Positions 1-8,003 of a DNA stretch of 64,000 nucleotides are shown one piece after another (the stretch's first letter is position 1; each line of letters begins with the position of its first letter). The stretch is from Clostridia bacterium (GTDB taxonomy: Bacteria > Bacillota > Clostridia > Oscillospirales > Acutalibacteraceae), in assembly GCA_017409475.1 (NCBI GenBank), contig JAFQSP010000014.1:1-64000 (forward strand), read 5' to 3'. The translations under genes and the position numbers were made by a program. Under the pieces are notes generated by a model. The model did not search any database and was not told where the DNA came from. It saw only the letters and a list, made by a program, of their open reading frames with translations.

Positions 1-105
1 CTACTGTTTAAAAAGTACATACTCTCAAATAAAATCTTATTTGGGTCCGTCTCTCGTTGTTTAATTTTCAAGGTCCTTTTGCTACCCGCTTTTTTCGGGC
101 GCCTG
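1..105 (-). other. Leader of an rRNA operon (gene itself lies left of the window)
   Basis: Read on the minus strand, this stretch carries ACCTTGAAAATTAAAC followed by ACGAGAG. This is the boxA-type antitermination region that Firmicutes carry just before 16S, or between 16S and 23S. It sits directly downstream of a strong promoter at 109-137, so a 16S leader is the better reading. No 16S or 23S sequence is inside the window, so the gene is inferred from its leader alone. Confidence 0.6.
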
Positions 106-108
106 ATT

Positions 109-137
109 ATAATACCACAGCGCTCCCCCATTGTCAA
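109..137 (-). promoter_or_regulatory. Strong sigma-A promoter of the rRNA operon
   Basis: On the minus strand TTGACA (137-132) is followed after 17 bases by TATTAT (114-109). The DNA upstream of the -35 (about 138-200) is long runs of A and T, as in an UP element. The combination fits an rrn P1-type promoter. The stretch 138-310 holds no gene; it is AT-rich and separates this promoter from the small gene that ends at 311. Confidence 0.7.
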
Positions 138-310
138 CACTTTTTTTCAAAAAAATAAAACTTTTTTTGAAGGGCGTTTTTTACATTTTTTTGTAAAAAA
201 TTTCGCCTTACAATAAATTGTGCTTTGCCATTTTTAACGCTCAATATATATTACTTTTTTGAAGGTTTTCTTCGCCTATATATAATATAATGTAAGAGAC
301 ATTAAAAAAA

Positions 311-574
311 TCAGGCGTTTGCTCGACAATAAACAGCGACAAGAATAACCATACAAATAATCAATGCGAACAGAACAATCGATACCGAAAAATTAACCGA
401 GCCTAAGCTGACCTCTTTATTGTAAGCCGAATGCTTTTTAAGCGCAGTTTGTCTTCTCCCCTTAATTGTACCAAACGTTCTCGTCTCGCTAATGCTGTTT
501 CTATCTTTTCGAACAGGTACAGCGCGAAACTCTCTTGTTCCGTCATGTTCTATGTTAGTTTGTCTTCGTGCCAT
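311..574 (-). CDS. Small single-pass membrane protein, unknown
   Basis: An 87-residue protein with a highly charged N-terminal half (many Arg and Lys, residues 1-55) and one hydrophobic segment near the C-terminus (about residues 60-82, SVSIVLFALIICMVILVAVY), ending in a short tail. The start is well supported: GGAGGTG lies seven bases before the ATG, and a TTGACA-N17-TTATAT promoter is at 604-632. The shape (basic cytoplasmic part, one membrane anchor) resembles small division or septum proteins, but there is no sequence motif to name it. It is transcribed toward the rRNA operon and divergently from the LtaS-like gene. Confidence 0.65.
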   Translation of the reverse strand: MARRQTNIEHDGTREFRAVPVRKDRNSISETRTFGTIKGRRQTALKKHSAYNKEVSLGSVNFSVSIVLFALIICMVILVAVYCRANA

Positions 575-603
575 TTATTTCACCTCCAAGCAACTGATGG
601 TAA

Positions 604-632
604 ATATAACACATTAAAAATCTATTTGTCAA
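604..632 (-). promoter_or_regulatory. Promoter of the small membrane protein gene
   Basis: On the minus strand TTGACA (632-627), a 17-base spacer, then TTATAT (609-604), about 30 bases before the start codon at 574. Confidence 0.6.
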
Positions 633-694
633 CAATTACCACACAAGTTTTCTCCGTAGCCAATAATATTATGCACAATTACGGATTAATTTGT

Positions 695-722
695 TTGCAA
701 TATTGAACGAATGTGATATAAT
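695..722 (+). promoter_or_regulatory. Promoter of the LtaS-like gene
   Basis: TTGCAA (695-700), a 16-base spacer and a perfect TATAAT (717-722), about 30 bases before the start region of the LtaS-like gene. Confidence 0.6.
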
Positions 723-753
723 TGTTTGATAGGAGTAAATTATTAAGGAGTGG

Positions 754-2823
754 GTGTCTTTGTTTAAGGTTAATCCGGATTGGGACAAGAGTCGCCATTC
801 AGGTTTTAGTACCGTTTCACGAAGCAAACCTAAGGTAAAACGTTTTTCGTTTTTATGGTTTTGGCCGGCTACTATTTTCTATATGGAAATTATTATGCGC
901 GCCTTTGTATATTCAAATACATTTTTTGGCATGGGACTTATTTACACCCTGCTTTTTTCGCTTTCGGTTGGCGCTATTCTTACCGTTTTATGCACCATTG
1001 GAACCCACAAGGTAAATAGACGTGTAACCATCGGGTTACTGCTGATTATCCTTTTTATTTTTGGCTTTCACTATGTATGCCGATTGCAGTTTCAAACCTT
1101 TTTTACACTTTCATCCTTTGGCGTAGAAGAAGCAGAAAACGTAACCGAATTCTGGAAAGAAGCGCTTGTCGCAATTGGAAGAAGTATCCCTGCAATTATT
1201 CTGTTCTCAATTCCGCTGGTTGCCTATGCCATTTTTGGAAAAAAGCATATGCCTGCGATGAAAACTCGTCAAAATTTCAAGATACTTGCACTAATTGTTT
1301 CTGTTATTGCTCATCTCTTATGCTACATTATAATAATGCTTAATTCCGGGACAAACTCGGATGCGCATTATTATAAATCAGCAATTCAAGCCAACGAAAC
1401 GGTAAAGCGTTTTGGCATCGTCACAACAACAAGAATCGATTTAACTCAGCTTATTTTTGGTGCTCCCGAAACGATAGTTGACCATCCCGTTGATCAGAAT
1501 ATTCTAAGCGAAAGCAGCTCCGAGCCTGAAATAGTTTACGATGATAATGTTATGGATATCGATTTTGATTCTCTTATCGCAAACGAAAGCAACAGCACAA
1601 TCAAGGATATGCATAAATATTTTTCAACCGTTGCACCAACCAAGCAAAACGAATTCACCGGCATTTTTAAGGGCAAAAATCTCATTCATCTTACCCTCGA
1701 AGGATTTTGTCCCGAGTTTGTAACCCCCGAATTAACGCCTACATTATATAAAATGGCCACAGAAGGCTTTGTTTTCGAGAATTTCTACAATACGCTTTGG
1801 GGAGGAAGTACAGCGTCCGGCGAATATGCAAATATGACCGGCAACTTCTATAATGCGGCAACCTGTTTGAGAAAAAGCGGCGATACAGAGCAGCCCTTCG
1901 TTCTCGGAAATCAGATGAAAAAAATAGGCTACAAAACCTATGCTTATCACAACAACACATATACCTACTATACACGAAACAAGTCACACCCCAATTTCGG
2001 TTATAGCTATAAGGGTATCGGAAACGGGCTTACCGGGCTAAAAAGCTGCTGGCCACGTTCGGATTTAGAAATGGCTGTTCAGTCAATTAACGTCGACAAC
2101 TGGATAGACCAAACGCCATTTCACGTATATTATATGACCGTCAGCGGTCACTGTAATTACACCTGGAACGGTAACCAGATGGCCGTTCGCCACCGCGACA
2201 TCACCGAAGGCATGGAATACAGCGAAAATATAAAAGCATATATCGCATGCAACTACGAGGTCGAGCTTATGCTTGCCGAGCTGGTGCGTCAGCTTGATGA
2301 AAAGGGTATACTTGACGATACCGTTTTCGTTATGACGGCCGACCATTATCCTTACGCGCTCGAAGACGATGAATTAGCCGAGCTTTACGGTTTACCCGAA
2401 AGTCACATACGCGACAACTTCGACCTTTACCGAAACGCGCTGTATATTTGGTCATCATCGATGGAATCACCTGTTAAGGTATCAAAGCCATGTTCGGCAA
2501 TCGACGTTGTACCCACCATATCAAATCTTTTCGGTCTCGAATACGATTCACGACTTCTTGCAGGAAAGGACATTCTTTCAACCAGCGAAGGTCTCGTAAT
2601 TCTCAACTGTTTGCCGAGCGGCTCGTGGAACTGGATTACCGACAAGGGAAGCTATAAAGCGTGGCGTGACGAATTCACCCTCAACCCCGAGTTTGAAGGA
2701 CAGTACACCGAAGAGCAACTCGAAGAATATGTTGACTATATCAACAAGGTTGTCAACGCAAAACATGTGTACTCGCTTAAAACGCTCGATAAAAATTATT
2801 ATAAGTATCTAAAGCTTGATTAA
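754..2823 (+). CDS. LtaS-like phosphoglycerol transferase / sulfatase-fold membrane enzyme
   Basis: A 689-residue membrane enzyme of the lipoteichoic acid synthase family (alkaline phosphatase/sulfatase superfamily). Several hydrophobic helices occupy roughly residues 30-230 and the extracellular catalytic domain about 300-620. Metal and nucleophile motifs are visible: a Glu in HLTLEGFCPEF, the likely catalytic Thr in WGGSTASGEY, and Asp-His in VMTADHYP. Such enzymes move glycerol-phosphate from phosphatidylglycerol onto a glycolipid or glycan outside the membrane; the exact acceptor cannot be read here. The GTG at 754 lies only three bases after AAGGAG (745-750), while the TTG at 760 is nine bases away, so translation may really begin at 760. 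It is monocistronic, with its own promoter and terminator. Confidence 0.85.
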   Translation: MSLFKVNPDWDKSRHSGFSTVSRSKPKVKRFSFLWFWPATIFYMEIIMRAFVYSNTFFGMGLIYTLLFSLSVGAILTVLCTIGTHKVNRRVTIGLLLIILFIFGFHYVCRLQFQTFFTLSSFGVEEAENVTEFWKEALVAIGRSIPAIILFSIPLVAYAIFGKKHMPAMKTRQNFKILALIVSVIAHLLCYIIIMLNSGTNSDAHYYKSAIQANETVKRFGIVTTTRIDLTQLIFGAPETIVDHPVDQNILSESSSEPEIVYDDNVMDIDFDSLIANESNSTIKDMHKYFSTVAPTKQNEFTGIFKGKNLIHLTLEGFCPEFVTPELTPTLYKMATEGFVFENFYNTLWGGSTASGEYANMTGNFYNAATCLRKSGDTEQPFVLGNQMKKIGYKTYAYHNNTYTYYTRNKSHPNFGYSYKGIGNGLTGLKSCWPRSDLEMAVQSINVDNWIDQTPFHVYYMTVSGHCNYTWNGNQMAVRHRDITEGMEYSENIKAYIACNYEVELMLAELVRQLDEKGILDDTVFVMTADHYPYALEDDELAELYGLPESHIRDNFDLYRNALYIWSSSMESPVKVSKPCSAIDVVPTISNLFGLEYDSRLLAGKDILSTSEGLVILNCLPSGSWNWITDKGSYKAWRDEFTLNPEFEGQYTEEQLEEYVDYINKVVNAKHVYSLKTLDKNYYKYLKLD

Positions 2824-2863
2824 AAAAAGCGTGTCTGGTTTAATAAATCAGACACGCTTTTTA
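2823..2863. terminator. Bidirectional-looking terminator after the LtaS-like gene
   Basis: A hairpin with stem AAAAAGCGTGTCTG / CAGACACGCTTTTT around an 11-base loop, with A and T runs on the two sides. Confidence 0.85.
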
Positions 2864-2889
2864 TTCGTTACGATATAGACAATGTTCTT

Positions 2890-2918
2890 TCATATTTTTT
2901 CAATTTCTTTCATACATT
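2890..2918 (+). promoter_or_regulatory. Sigma-E promoter of spoIIID
   Basis: TCATATT (2890-2896), a 14-base spacer, then CATACATT (2911-2918). This matches the mother-cell sigma-E consensus (ATATT and CATACAnT) and spacing. spoIIID is a known sigma-E regulon member in Bacillus and Clostridia. Confidence 0.75.
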
Positions 2919-2946
2919 TTACTATTCTATGTTGGGAGTTGAGGAG

Positions 2947-3195
2947 ATGAAAGGAGCATTCGAAGAAAGAGCTATCGAGCTCGGACAATACATAATCGAA
3001 TCGGGAGCGACCGTTAGAACAGCGGCAAAAAAGTTTCATATTTCAAAATCTACCGTTCACAAGGACGTTGCCGAACGGCTGAAAACCATTGAACCGCAAC
3101 TTTATATTCAGGTTAAATCGGTTCTCGATACCAATAAGGCTGAGCGGCATATTCGAGGCGGCTTGGCAACAAAAATTAAGTATTCAAAAAAATAA
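2947..3195 (+). CDS. spoIIID: Sporulation transcriptional regulator SpoIIID
   Basis: An 82-residue DNA-binding protein of the mother-cell sporulation programme, which switches genes on and off between the sigma-E and sigma-K stages. The helix-turn-helix is clear (TVRTAAKKFHISKSTVHKDV), and the C-terminal basic tail with RHIRGGLATKIKY matches SpoIIID. The ATG at 2947 is chosen because GGGAG lies eight bases upstream; an in-frame ATG at 2929 has no ribosome site. The sigma-E promoter at 2890-2918 would start transcription just ahead of this. In many Clostridia spoIIID sits next to spoIID, spoIIQ and mreB; here these genes are all in the window but separated. Confidence 0.95.
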   Translation: MKGAFEERAIELGQYIIESGATVRTAAKKFHISKSTVHKDVAERLKTIEPQLYIQVKSVLDTNKAERHIRGGLATKIKYSKK

Positions 3196-3244
3196 AAAAA
3201 TCGGTTCGCTGACACGCATTTTTGTGTAAGTGAACCGATTTTTA
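3195..3244. terminator. Terminator between spoIIID and aspS
   Basis: Stem AAAAATCGGTTC / GAACCGATTTTT around a long loop. It lies between two convergent genes and has A/T runs on both sides, so it can serve both. Confidence 0.8.
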
Positions 3245-3271
3245 TTATTCAATTAAGTTTATTATAATATC

Positions 3272-5065
3272 TCACTCAGCCTTTTCCGTAACTGCGATTG
3301 AAAGCTCGGTAAGCTGCTTTTGTTCAACAAAGTCGGGGGCTCCGCTCATAAGTTCGCCTGAATTTGCAACCTTCGGGAAGGCAATTACGTCACGAATTGA
3401 CTCGCAGCCAAGCATAAGCATAACCAAGCGGTCGAGTCCGTAAGCCATTCCGCCATGAGGAGGTGCGCCATATTTGAAGGCGTCGATAAGGAAGCCAAAG
3501 CGTTCCTGTGCGTCCTCGTCTGTGAAACCGAGCGCCTTAAACATGCGTTGCTGCATTGACGGGTCGTTGATTCTAATCGAGCCACCGCCGATTTCACAGC
3601 CGTTGAGTACCATATCATAGGCTCTCGCAAGAACGGATGCAGGCTCGGTTTCGAGGCGGTCGATATCCTCAATTCGAGGATGGGTGAACGGGTGATGCAT
3701 GGCAACATAGCGGTTCTCTTCCTCGCTGTACTCGAATAGCGGAAAATCGCAAACCCAGAGGAAATTAAACTTACTCGGGTCGATAAGGTCAAGCCGCTTT
3801 GCAATTTCGCAACGAAGTGCGCCAAGAGCGGCAAATACAACCTTATCCTTCGGGTCGGCAACGATGAGAATTACGTCGTTTTCCTTTGCGCCAAGGCGTG
3901 TATGAATAGCATCAACCTCGCTTTCGGTAAGGAATTTTTCGAACGACGAAGCAACGCCGTCAGCAGTAAAGCGGGTAAACGCCAGTCCCTTTGCGCCATA
4001 ATCTTTTACAAATTCGGTGAGCTTGTCGATAACCTTGCGAGTGAGCTTATCGGCAGCATTCTCGACCTTTATTGCGCGGACTGATCCACTTTGGAGCGCA
4101 GAAGCGAACACCTTAAACTCACAATTTTTAAGCAAATCAGACAGGTCGCAAAGCTCGAGACCAAAGCGGGTATCGGGCTTATCTGAGCCAAAGCGCTCCA
4201 TAGCCACCTTATACGGCATACGCTCAAACGGAGTAGGAATATCAATATCGAGCGTCTTTTTAAATACGTATTTAATAAAGCCTTCGTTCATTGTCATTAC
4301 GTCATCTTCGTTAACAAATGACATTTCGAGATCGATTTGGGTAAATTCGGGCTGGCGGTCGGCTCTTAAATCCTCGTCTCTGAAGCATCTTGCCACCTGC
4401 ATATAGCGGTCAAAGCCCGAAAGCATGAGAAGCTGCTTATAAAGCTGGGGCGACTGCGGCAAAGCAAAGAATTTTCCATGATGAACACGTGACGGAACAA
4501 GATAGTCACGGGCTCCCTCGGGAGTTGATTTTACCATAATCGGAGTTTCGATTTCGACAAATCCGTTTTCGTCATAGTAGTCGCGTGCGCATTTTACAAC
4601 CTTATGTCTGAACATAATGGCATTCTGTACGGGGGGACGTCTAAGATCGAGATAACGGTATTTAAGGCGAAGCTCCTCCTTAACATTTGTGCTTTCGAGA
4701 ATTTCAAAGGGCGTTGTTTCGGAAACCGACAGCACCTTTAATTCGGTGGGTACGATTTCGATTTCGCCGGTAGGAATTTCTTTATTTATGGACGAACGCT
4801 CTCTCACCTCGCCGGTTGCGATTAAAACATATTCCGAGCGAATTTGAAACGCCTTTTCGAAAATTTCCTTGTCGGTTGTTTCGTCAAAAGCAAGCTGAAC
4901 AATTCCTGTACGGTCACGCAAATCGATAAAAATAAGCTGACCGAGGTCACGCTGGCGCTGTACCCAGCCGCAAACCGTAACCTTTCGTCCAATATCATCA
5001 CGTCTTAAATTGCCGCAATAGTCGGTGCGCTTTAAGCCGTCTATTTTTTCAATATTTAAAGCCAT
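3272..5065 (-). CDS. aspS: Aspartyl-tRNA synthetase
   Basis: A 597-residue class II aminoacyl-tRNA synthetase of the bacterial AspRS type, which charges tRNA-Asp. The order is an N-terminal OB fold for the anticodon (about 1-105), catalytic domain, a GAD insertion (about 290-420), and the rest of the catalytic domain. Motif 2 is seen as ARCFRDEDLRADRQPEF and motif 3 as GLDRLVMLMLG. AAGGCGG precedes the ATG. It begins 18 bases after hisS and has no promoter of its own, so both are read from the T-box leader at 6430-6740. Whether this AspRS also makes Asp-tRNA-Asn cannot be decided here. Confidence 0.97.
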   Translation of the reverse strand: MALNIEKIDGLKRTDYCGNLRRDDIGRKVTVCGWVQRQRDLGQLIFIDLRDRTGIVQLAFDETTDKEIFEKAFQIRSEYVLIATGEVRERSSINKEIPTGEIEIVPTELKVLSVSETTPFEILESTNVKEELRLKYRYLDLRRPPVQNAIMFRHKVVKCARDYYDENGFVEIETPIMVKSTPEGARDYLVPSRVHHGKFFALPQSPQLYKQLLMLSGFDRYMQVARCFRDEDLRADRQPEFTQIDLEMSFVNEDDVMTMNEGFIKYVFKKTLDIDIPTPFERMPYKVAMERFGSDKPDTRFGLELCDLSDLLKNCEFKVFASALQSGSVRAIKVENAADKLTRKVIDKLTEFVKDYGAKGLAFTRFTADGVASSFEKFLTESEVDAIHTRLGAKENDVILIVADPKDKVVFAALGALRCEIAKRLDLIDPSKFNFLWVCDFPLFEYSEEENRYVAMHHPFTHPRIEDIDRLETEPASVLARAYDMVLNGCEIGGGSIRINDPSMQQRMFKALGFTDEDAQERFGFLIDAFKYGAPPHGGMAYGLDRLVMLMLGCESIRDVIAFPKVANSGELMSGAPDFVEQKQLTELSIAVTEKAE

Positions 5066-5083
5066 TTTTTATTCCGCCTTTTT

Positions 5084-6418
5084 TTAATTTTGTGTTACCG
5101 ATTTAAGCTGTTCGTCAATCGCATCGGTAAGATTTTCGAGAGAAGAGCTTATTGTGAGGTCGTATATTTTATCCACAAGTCCGTCAGGAATTTGCACCTC
5201 GGTTTGCTCTCCCGTTTGCATACATTTGAGATTAGCCTTGCCCTCTGCAATTTCGTTATCGCCGAGAACAACCGTATATTTTGCGCCAATTTTATTAGCG
5301 TATTTCATCTGCGCCTTGAGGCCGCGTCCGACTATATCAGTTTCGGCAAAGAAACCCTCTTCTCGAAGCATTGTTGCAAGCTTGAGTGCCATTTTTGCGG
5401 CATTGTCGCCCATCGGCGCAATATAAACATCACAGGTCTTTTCCTGAGGAACTGCACAATTCTGCGCTTGCATAATCATATTGAGACGTTCAAGTCCAAC
5501 CGCAAAGCCGAGTGCCGCCGTTTTCGGTCCGCCCATCTGCTCAACAAGTCCGTCATAGCGACCACCGCCACAAACTGTCGACTGGGCGCCAAGATCGGTT
5601 GAAACAAATTCGAATACCGTACGTGTGTAATAATCAAGTCCTCGTACAATAGTGGGATTGACGGTATATTTGATATTCATTTGGTCAAGATACGCCTTCA
5701 CTCTGTCGAAATGGTTGCGGCAATCATCGCAAATATAATCGAGCACAGTAGGTGCATCCTTTGCAATATTCTTACATACGGGCGATTTACAATCGAGAAT
5801 TCGCATCGGATTGCGGTCGAGTCGGCTAAGGCAGGTTTCGCAAAGCTCATCCTTATGCGAGCTGAAATATTCTCTCAGCGCATCGTAAAATTTGGCACGG
5901 CATTCGGGACAACCGATTGAATTTATTTCAAGCGAAAGATTCTTAATTCCCAGCGCCTCGAATGCTGACGCGGCAAGTGAAATCACCTCGGCATCGGCAG
6001 CAGGCTCGGCTGCACCGAAGCATTCTACGCCAAACTGGTGAAACTCGCGAAGTCGACCGGCCTGCGGCTTTTCATAGCGGTAGCAGGAGGTGACGTAACT
6101 CACCTTTTGCGGCAGCGCCTCGTTATGAAGTCCGTGTTCAAGAAACGCACGAACTGCTCCTGCAGTCCCCTCCGGGCGAAGTGTAATCGAACGGCCGCCG
6201 TTATCGTCAAAGGTATACATCTCCTTTTGAACGACGTCGGTTGTATCCCCTACCGACCTTACAAAAAGCTCGGTATGTTCAAAAACGGGCGTACGAATTT
6301 CGCGGAAGCCGTAAAGCTTTGCCGTTTCGAGTAATGTTTTTTCAATATACTGCCAACGATGGCTATCGGTCGGTAAAACATCGCCGGTACCTCTTATTGC
6401 TTGGGTTAAAAGTGCCAT
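5084..6418 (-). CDS. hisS: Histidyl-tRNA synthetase
   Basis: A 444-residue class II synthetase that charges tRNA-His. Near the N-terminus is RGTGDVLP, then motif 2 (CYRYEKPQAGRLREFHQFG), the histidine-specific HisA motif GLDYYTRTVFEF and GGGRYDGL, and an anticodon-binding domain from about residue 330. The ATG at 6418 (MALLTQ) is preferred because AAAGGTGAT lies just upstream; a GTG three codons earlier overlaps that ribosome site. It is the first gene of a hisS-aspS operon and lies directly behind a T-box leader. Confidence 0.97.
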   Translation of the reverse strand: MALLTQAIRGTGDVLPTDSHRWQYIEKTLLETAKLYGFREIRTPVFEHTELFVRSVGDTTDVVQKEMYTFDDNGGRSITLRPEGTAGAVRAFLEHGLHNEALPQKVSYVTSCYRYEKPQAGRLREFHQFGVECFGAAEPAADAEVISLAASAFEALGIKNLSLEINSIGCPECRAKFYDALREYFSSHKDELCETCLSRLDRNPMRILDCKSPVCKNIAKDAPTVLDYICDDCRNHFDRVKAYLDQMNIKYTVNPTIVRGLDYYTRTVFEFVSTDLGAQSTVCGGGRYDGLVEQMGGPKTAALGFAVGLERLNMIMQAQNCAVPQEKTCDVYIAPMGDNAAKMALKLATMLREEGFFAETDIVGRGLKAQMKYANKIGAKYTVVLGDNEIAEGKANLKCMQTGEQTEVQIPDGLVDKIYDLTISSSLENLTDAIDEQLKSVTQN

Positions 6419-6429
6419 AATTATCACCT

Positions 6430-6740
6430 TTTTCGTAAAAATAATAAAACCCGAACAAGCCTATTATCAAAAAAGGCTTGTTCGGGGACGAATTCATTTT
6501 TTTAAAATTCGCGGTGCCACCCCGATTGGTAAAAAAGCGCAAAATCTTTCTTTTTTTACCCATCTTTAATAAGTCCTTTAACGCAGGTATACGAGGATAT
6601 TTAATTATCCCAACTCACGGACGTCTTCCCCCACCATTATTATCCAAAGCGCGCTTTCAGTCACGGCGCACTATCCCTGTCGGTAATGATGATATACTAT
6701 TTCCGATCGCAGTTTTTTATATATATCGGATTGTTTAATC
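6430..6740 (-). ncRNA. T-box leader (riboswitch) of hisS-aspS
   Basis: On the minus strand the conserved T-box GGGGTGGCACCGCG is at 6524-6511, followed by a strong terminator hairpin (6486-6450, stem CCCGAACAAGCC) and a T run. Upstream is a Stem I-like region with AGTA, a distal loop near GCGCCGTGACTGAAAGCGC, and GAAGACGTCCGTGAG, where GAC (6625-6623) is the candidate specifier codon. The base after TGG in the T-box is C, which pairs with a G discriminator. tRNA-Asp normally carries G73 and bacterial tRNA-His C73. Both clues point to sensing of uncharged tRNA-Asp, although the first gene is hisS. The T-box class is certain; the specificity is inference. Confidence 0.92.
6440..6486 (-). terminator. 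Regulated terminator within the T-box leader
   Basis: A 12-bp stem, CCCGAACAAGCC / GGCTTGTTCGGG, around a 13-base loop, then TTTTATTATTTTT on the minus strand. It is the terminator arm that competes with the antiterminator containing the T-box sequence. Confidence 0.9.
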
Positions 6741-6742
6741 GA

Positions 6743-7144
6743 TTAGGGAGCCTTTTTTATCTCGCGCCAATCGAGGTCGCCTCTTTCGAGGCCGTGAATG
6801 AGCATTTCAGCTGTTGCGATGTTAGTAGCAACAGGTATATTATGAACATCACAAAGACGTAAAATATTCTTTTCGCTCGGTTCGTGATCCTTTACTGTGA
6901 GGGGATCGCGGAACAAAAGAACAAGGTCGATTTCGTTACAGCCGATACAAGCGGCAATCTGCTCCGCGCCGCCCTGTGAGCCGCTTAAAAATCTTTCAAT
7001 TTTAAGTCCGGTAGCCTCGGAAACAATCTTTCCGGTGGAACCGGTTGCACATACCTGATGACGGCTCAGTATACCGCAATATGCTATACAAAACTGAACC
7101 ATCAATTCTTTTTTTGCGTCATGTGCCATTAAAGCAACCTTCAT
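6743..7144 (-). CDS. mgsA: Methylglyoxal synthase
   Basis: A 133-residue cytoplasmic enzyme that turns dihydroxyacetone phosphate into methylglyoxal and phosphate, a bypass used when sugar phosphate accumulates. Family motifs are all present: MAHDAKKELM near the start, the phosphate loop CATGSTG, SGSQGGAEQI, and the catalytic Asp region DLVLLFRDPL. Length is normal for the family. GGAG lies nine bases before the ATG. It follows minD by about 30 bases, an order often seen at the end of mre/min clusters in Clostridia, and it ends only a few bases before the T-box leader. Confidence 0.95.
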   Translation of the reverse strand: MKVALMAHDAKKELMVQFCIAYCGILSRHQVCATGSTGKIVSEATGLKIERFLSGSQGGAEQIAACIGCNEIDLVLLFRDPLTVKDHEPSEKNILRLCDVHNIPVATNIATAEMLIHGLERGDLDWREIKKAP

Positions 7145-7175
7145 GTTTCACACTCCAAATCTATATCCTAATTGC

Positions 7176-7913
7176 TTATATCTTACTAATTTTTTTAAGC
7201 GCGATATTCATACCGCAAATACGCTTTACAATTCTTCCGCAGGCTCGCGCAGCCTTTCCCTTCATGAGAGGACGCCCTTTTTTCATTATCTTGTCATCAA
7301 AGGGGACAATACCGAGCAGCTGAATTCCCGTGTCATCGATTATGCTATCGATAAGGCGAATATCACGTCGCTTTATATACCGACGGTCGAAACGGTTAAT
7401 TACCATTTGGCATTTCTTTTCACCAATTTCGTCAATAAGGTCGCTAACCCTTGCGGCGTCACGAATACATACCGCATCAGGACTTACTACTACGATTATT
7501 TCCTCAGCGCAGCCGACAGCCGCCTTGAATCCTCGTCCGATACCGGCCGTTGAATCGATAAAAATGTATTCGTATCCCTTCTTTAGCTTATCAATAAGTT
7601 CGGCAAGTCCATTTTCATCAAGTTCGCCGAAGGTAGCCGGTGCGGCGATAAAATCGACACCGCTTTCGGACGGACAAATTGCCGCATTTATTTCGCAACG
7701 GTCATTAAAAACATCGCTTAAATTGAAAAGAACATTTTCGGAAACACCGAGCATTATATCGATACAGCTAAGTCCTTCGTCAGCGTCGATAAGAAGAATC
7801 TTTTTCCCCTGACGGGCGAGCTGCATACCGAGTGAACAGGCTAATGTCGATTTTCCGACGCCGCCCTTTCCCGATACAACCGCTATTGCGCGACCTGTGC
7901 GTTCATTCTGCAC
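7176..7913 (-). CDS. minD: MinD-like septum-site ATPase
   Basis: A 245-residue ParA/MinD-type ATPase. The deviant Walker A motif SGKGGVGKST is at residues 14-23, followed by LLIDADEG and the Walker B-like YIFIDSTAG. The C-terminal 20 residues are rich in Ile, Leu, Lys and Arg and could form the amphipathic membrane-targeting helix of MinD. In other bacteria MinD works with MinC to block division at the poles. No minC, minE or divIVA is seen here. The start is a GTG, with AAGGAG 13 bases upstream. The MinD name rests on family likeness and on the place between mrdA and mgsA; a general ParA-like role remains possible. Confidence 0.8.
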   Translation of the reverse strand: MQNERTGRAIAVVSGKGGVGKSTLACSLGMQLARQGKKILLIDADEGLSCIDIMLGVSENVLFNLSDVFNDRCEINAAICPSESGVDFIAAPATFGELDENGLAELIDKLKKGYEYIFIDSTAGIGRGFKAAVGCAEEIIVVVSPDAVCIRDAARVSDLIDEIGEKKCQMVINRFDRRYIKRRDIRLIDSIIDDTGIQLLGIVPFDDKIMKKGRPLMKGKAARACGRIVKRICGMNIALKKISKI

Positions 7914-8003
7914 GGTAAAAAACTCTCCTTTTTGGTTGAATTAAAAAGCTTTTAACAAATTTTATCATAAACAGCGCCTTTTGTCAAAACAAATATATCC
8001 AAA

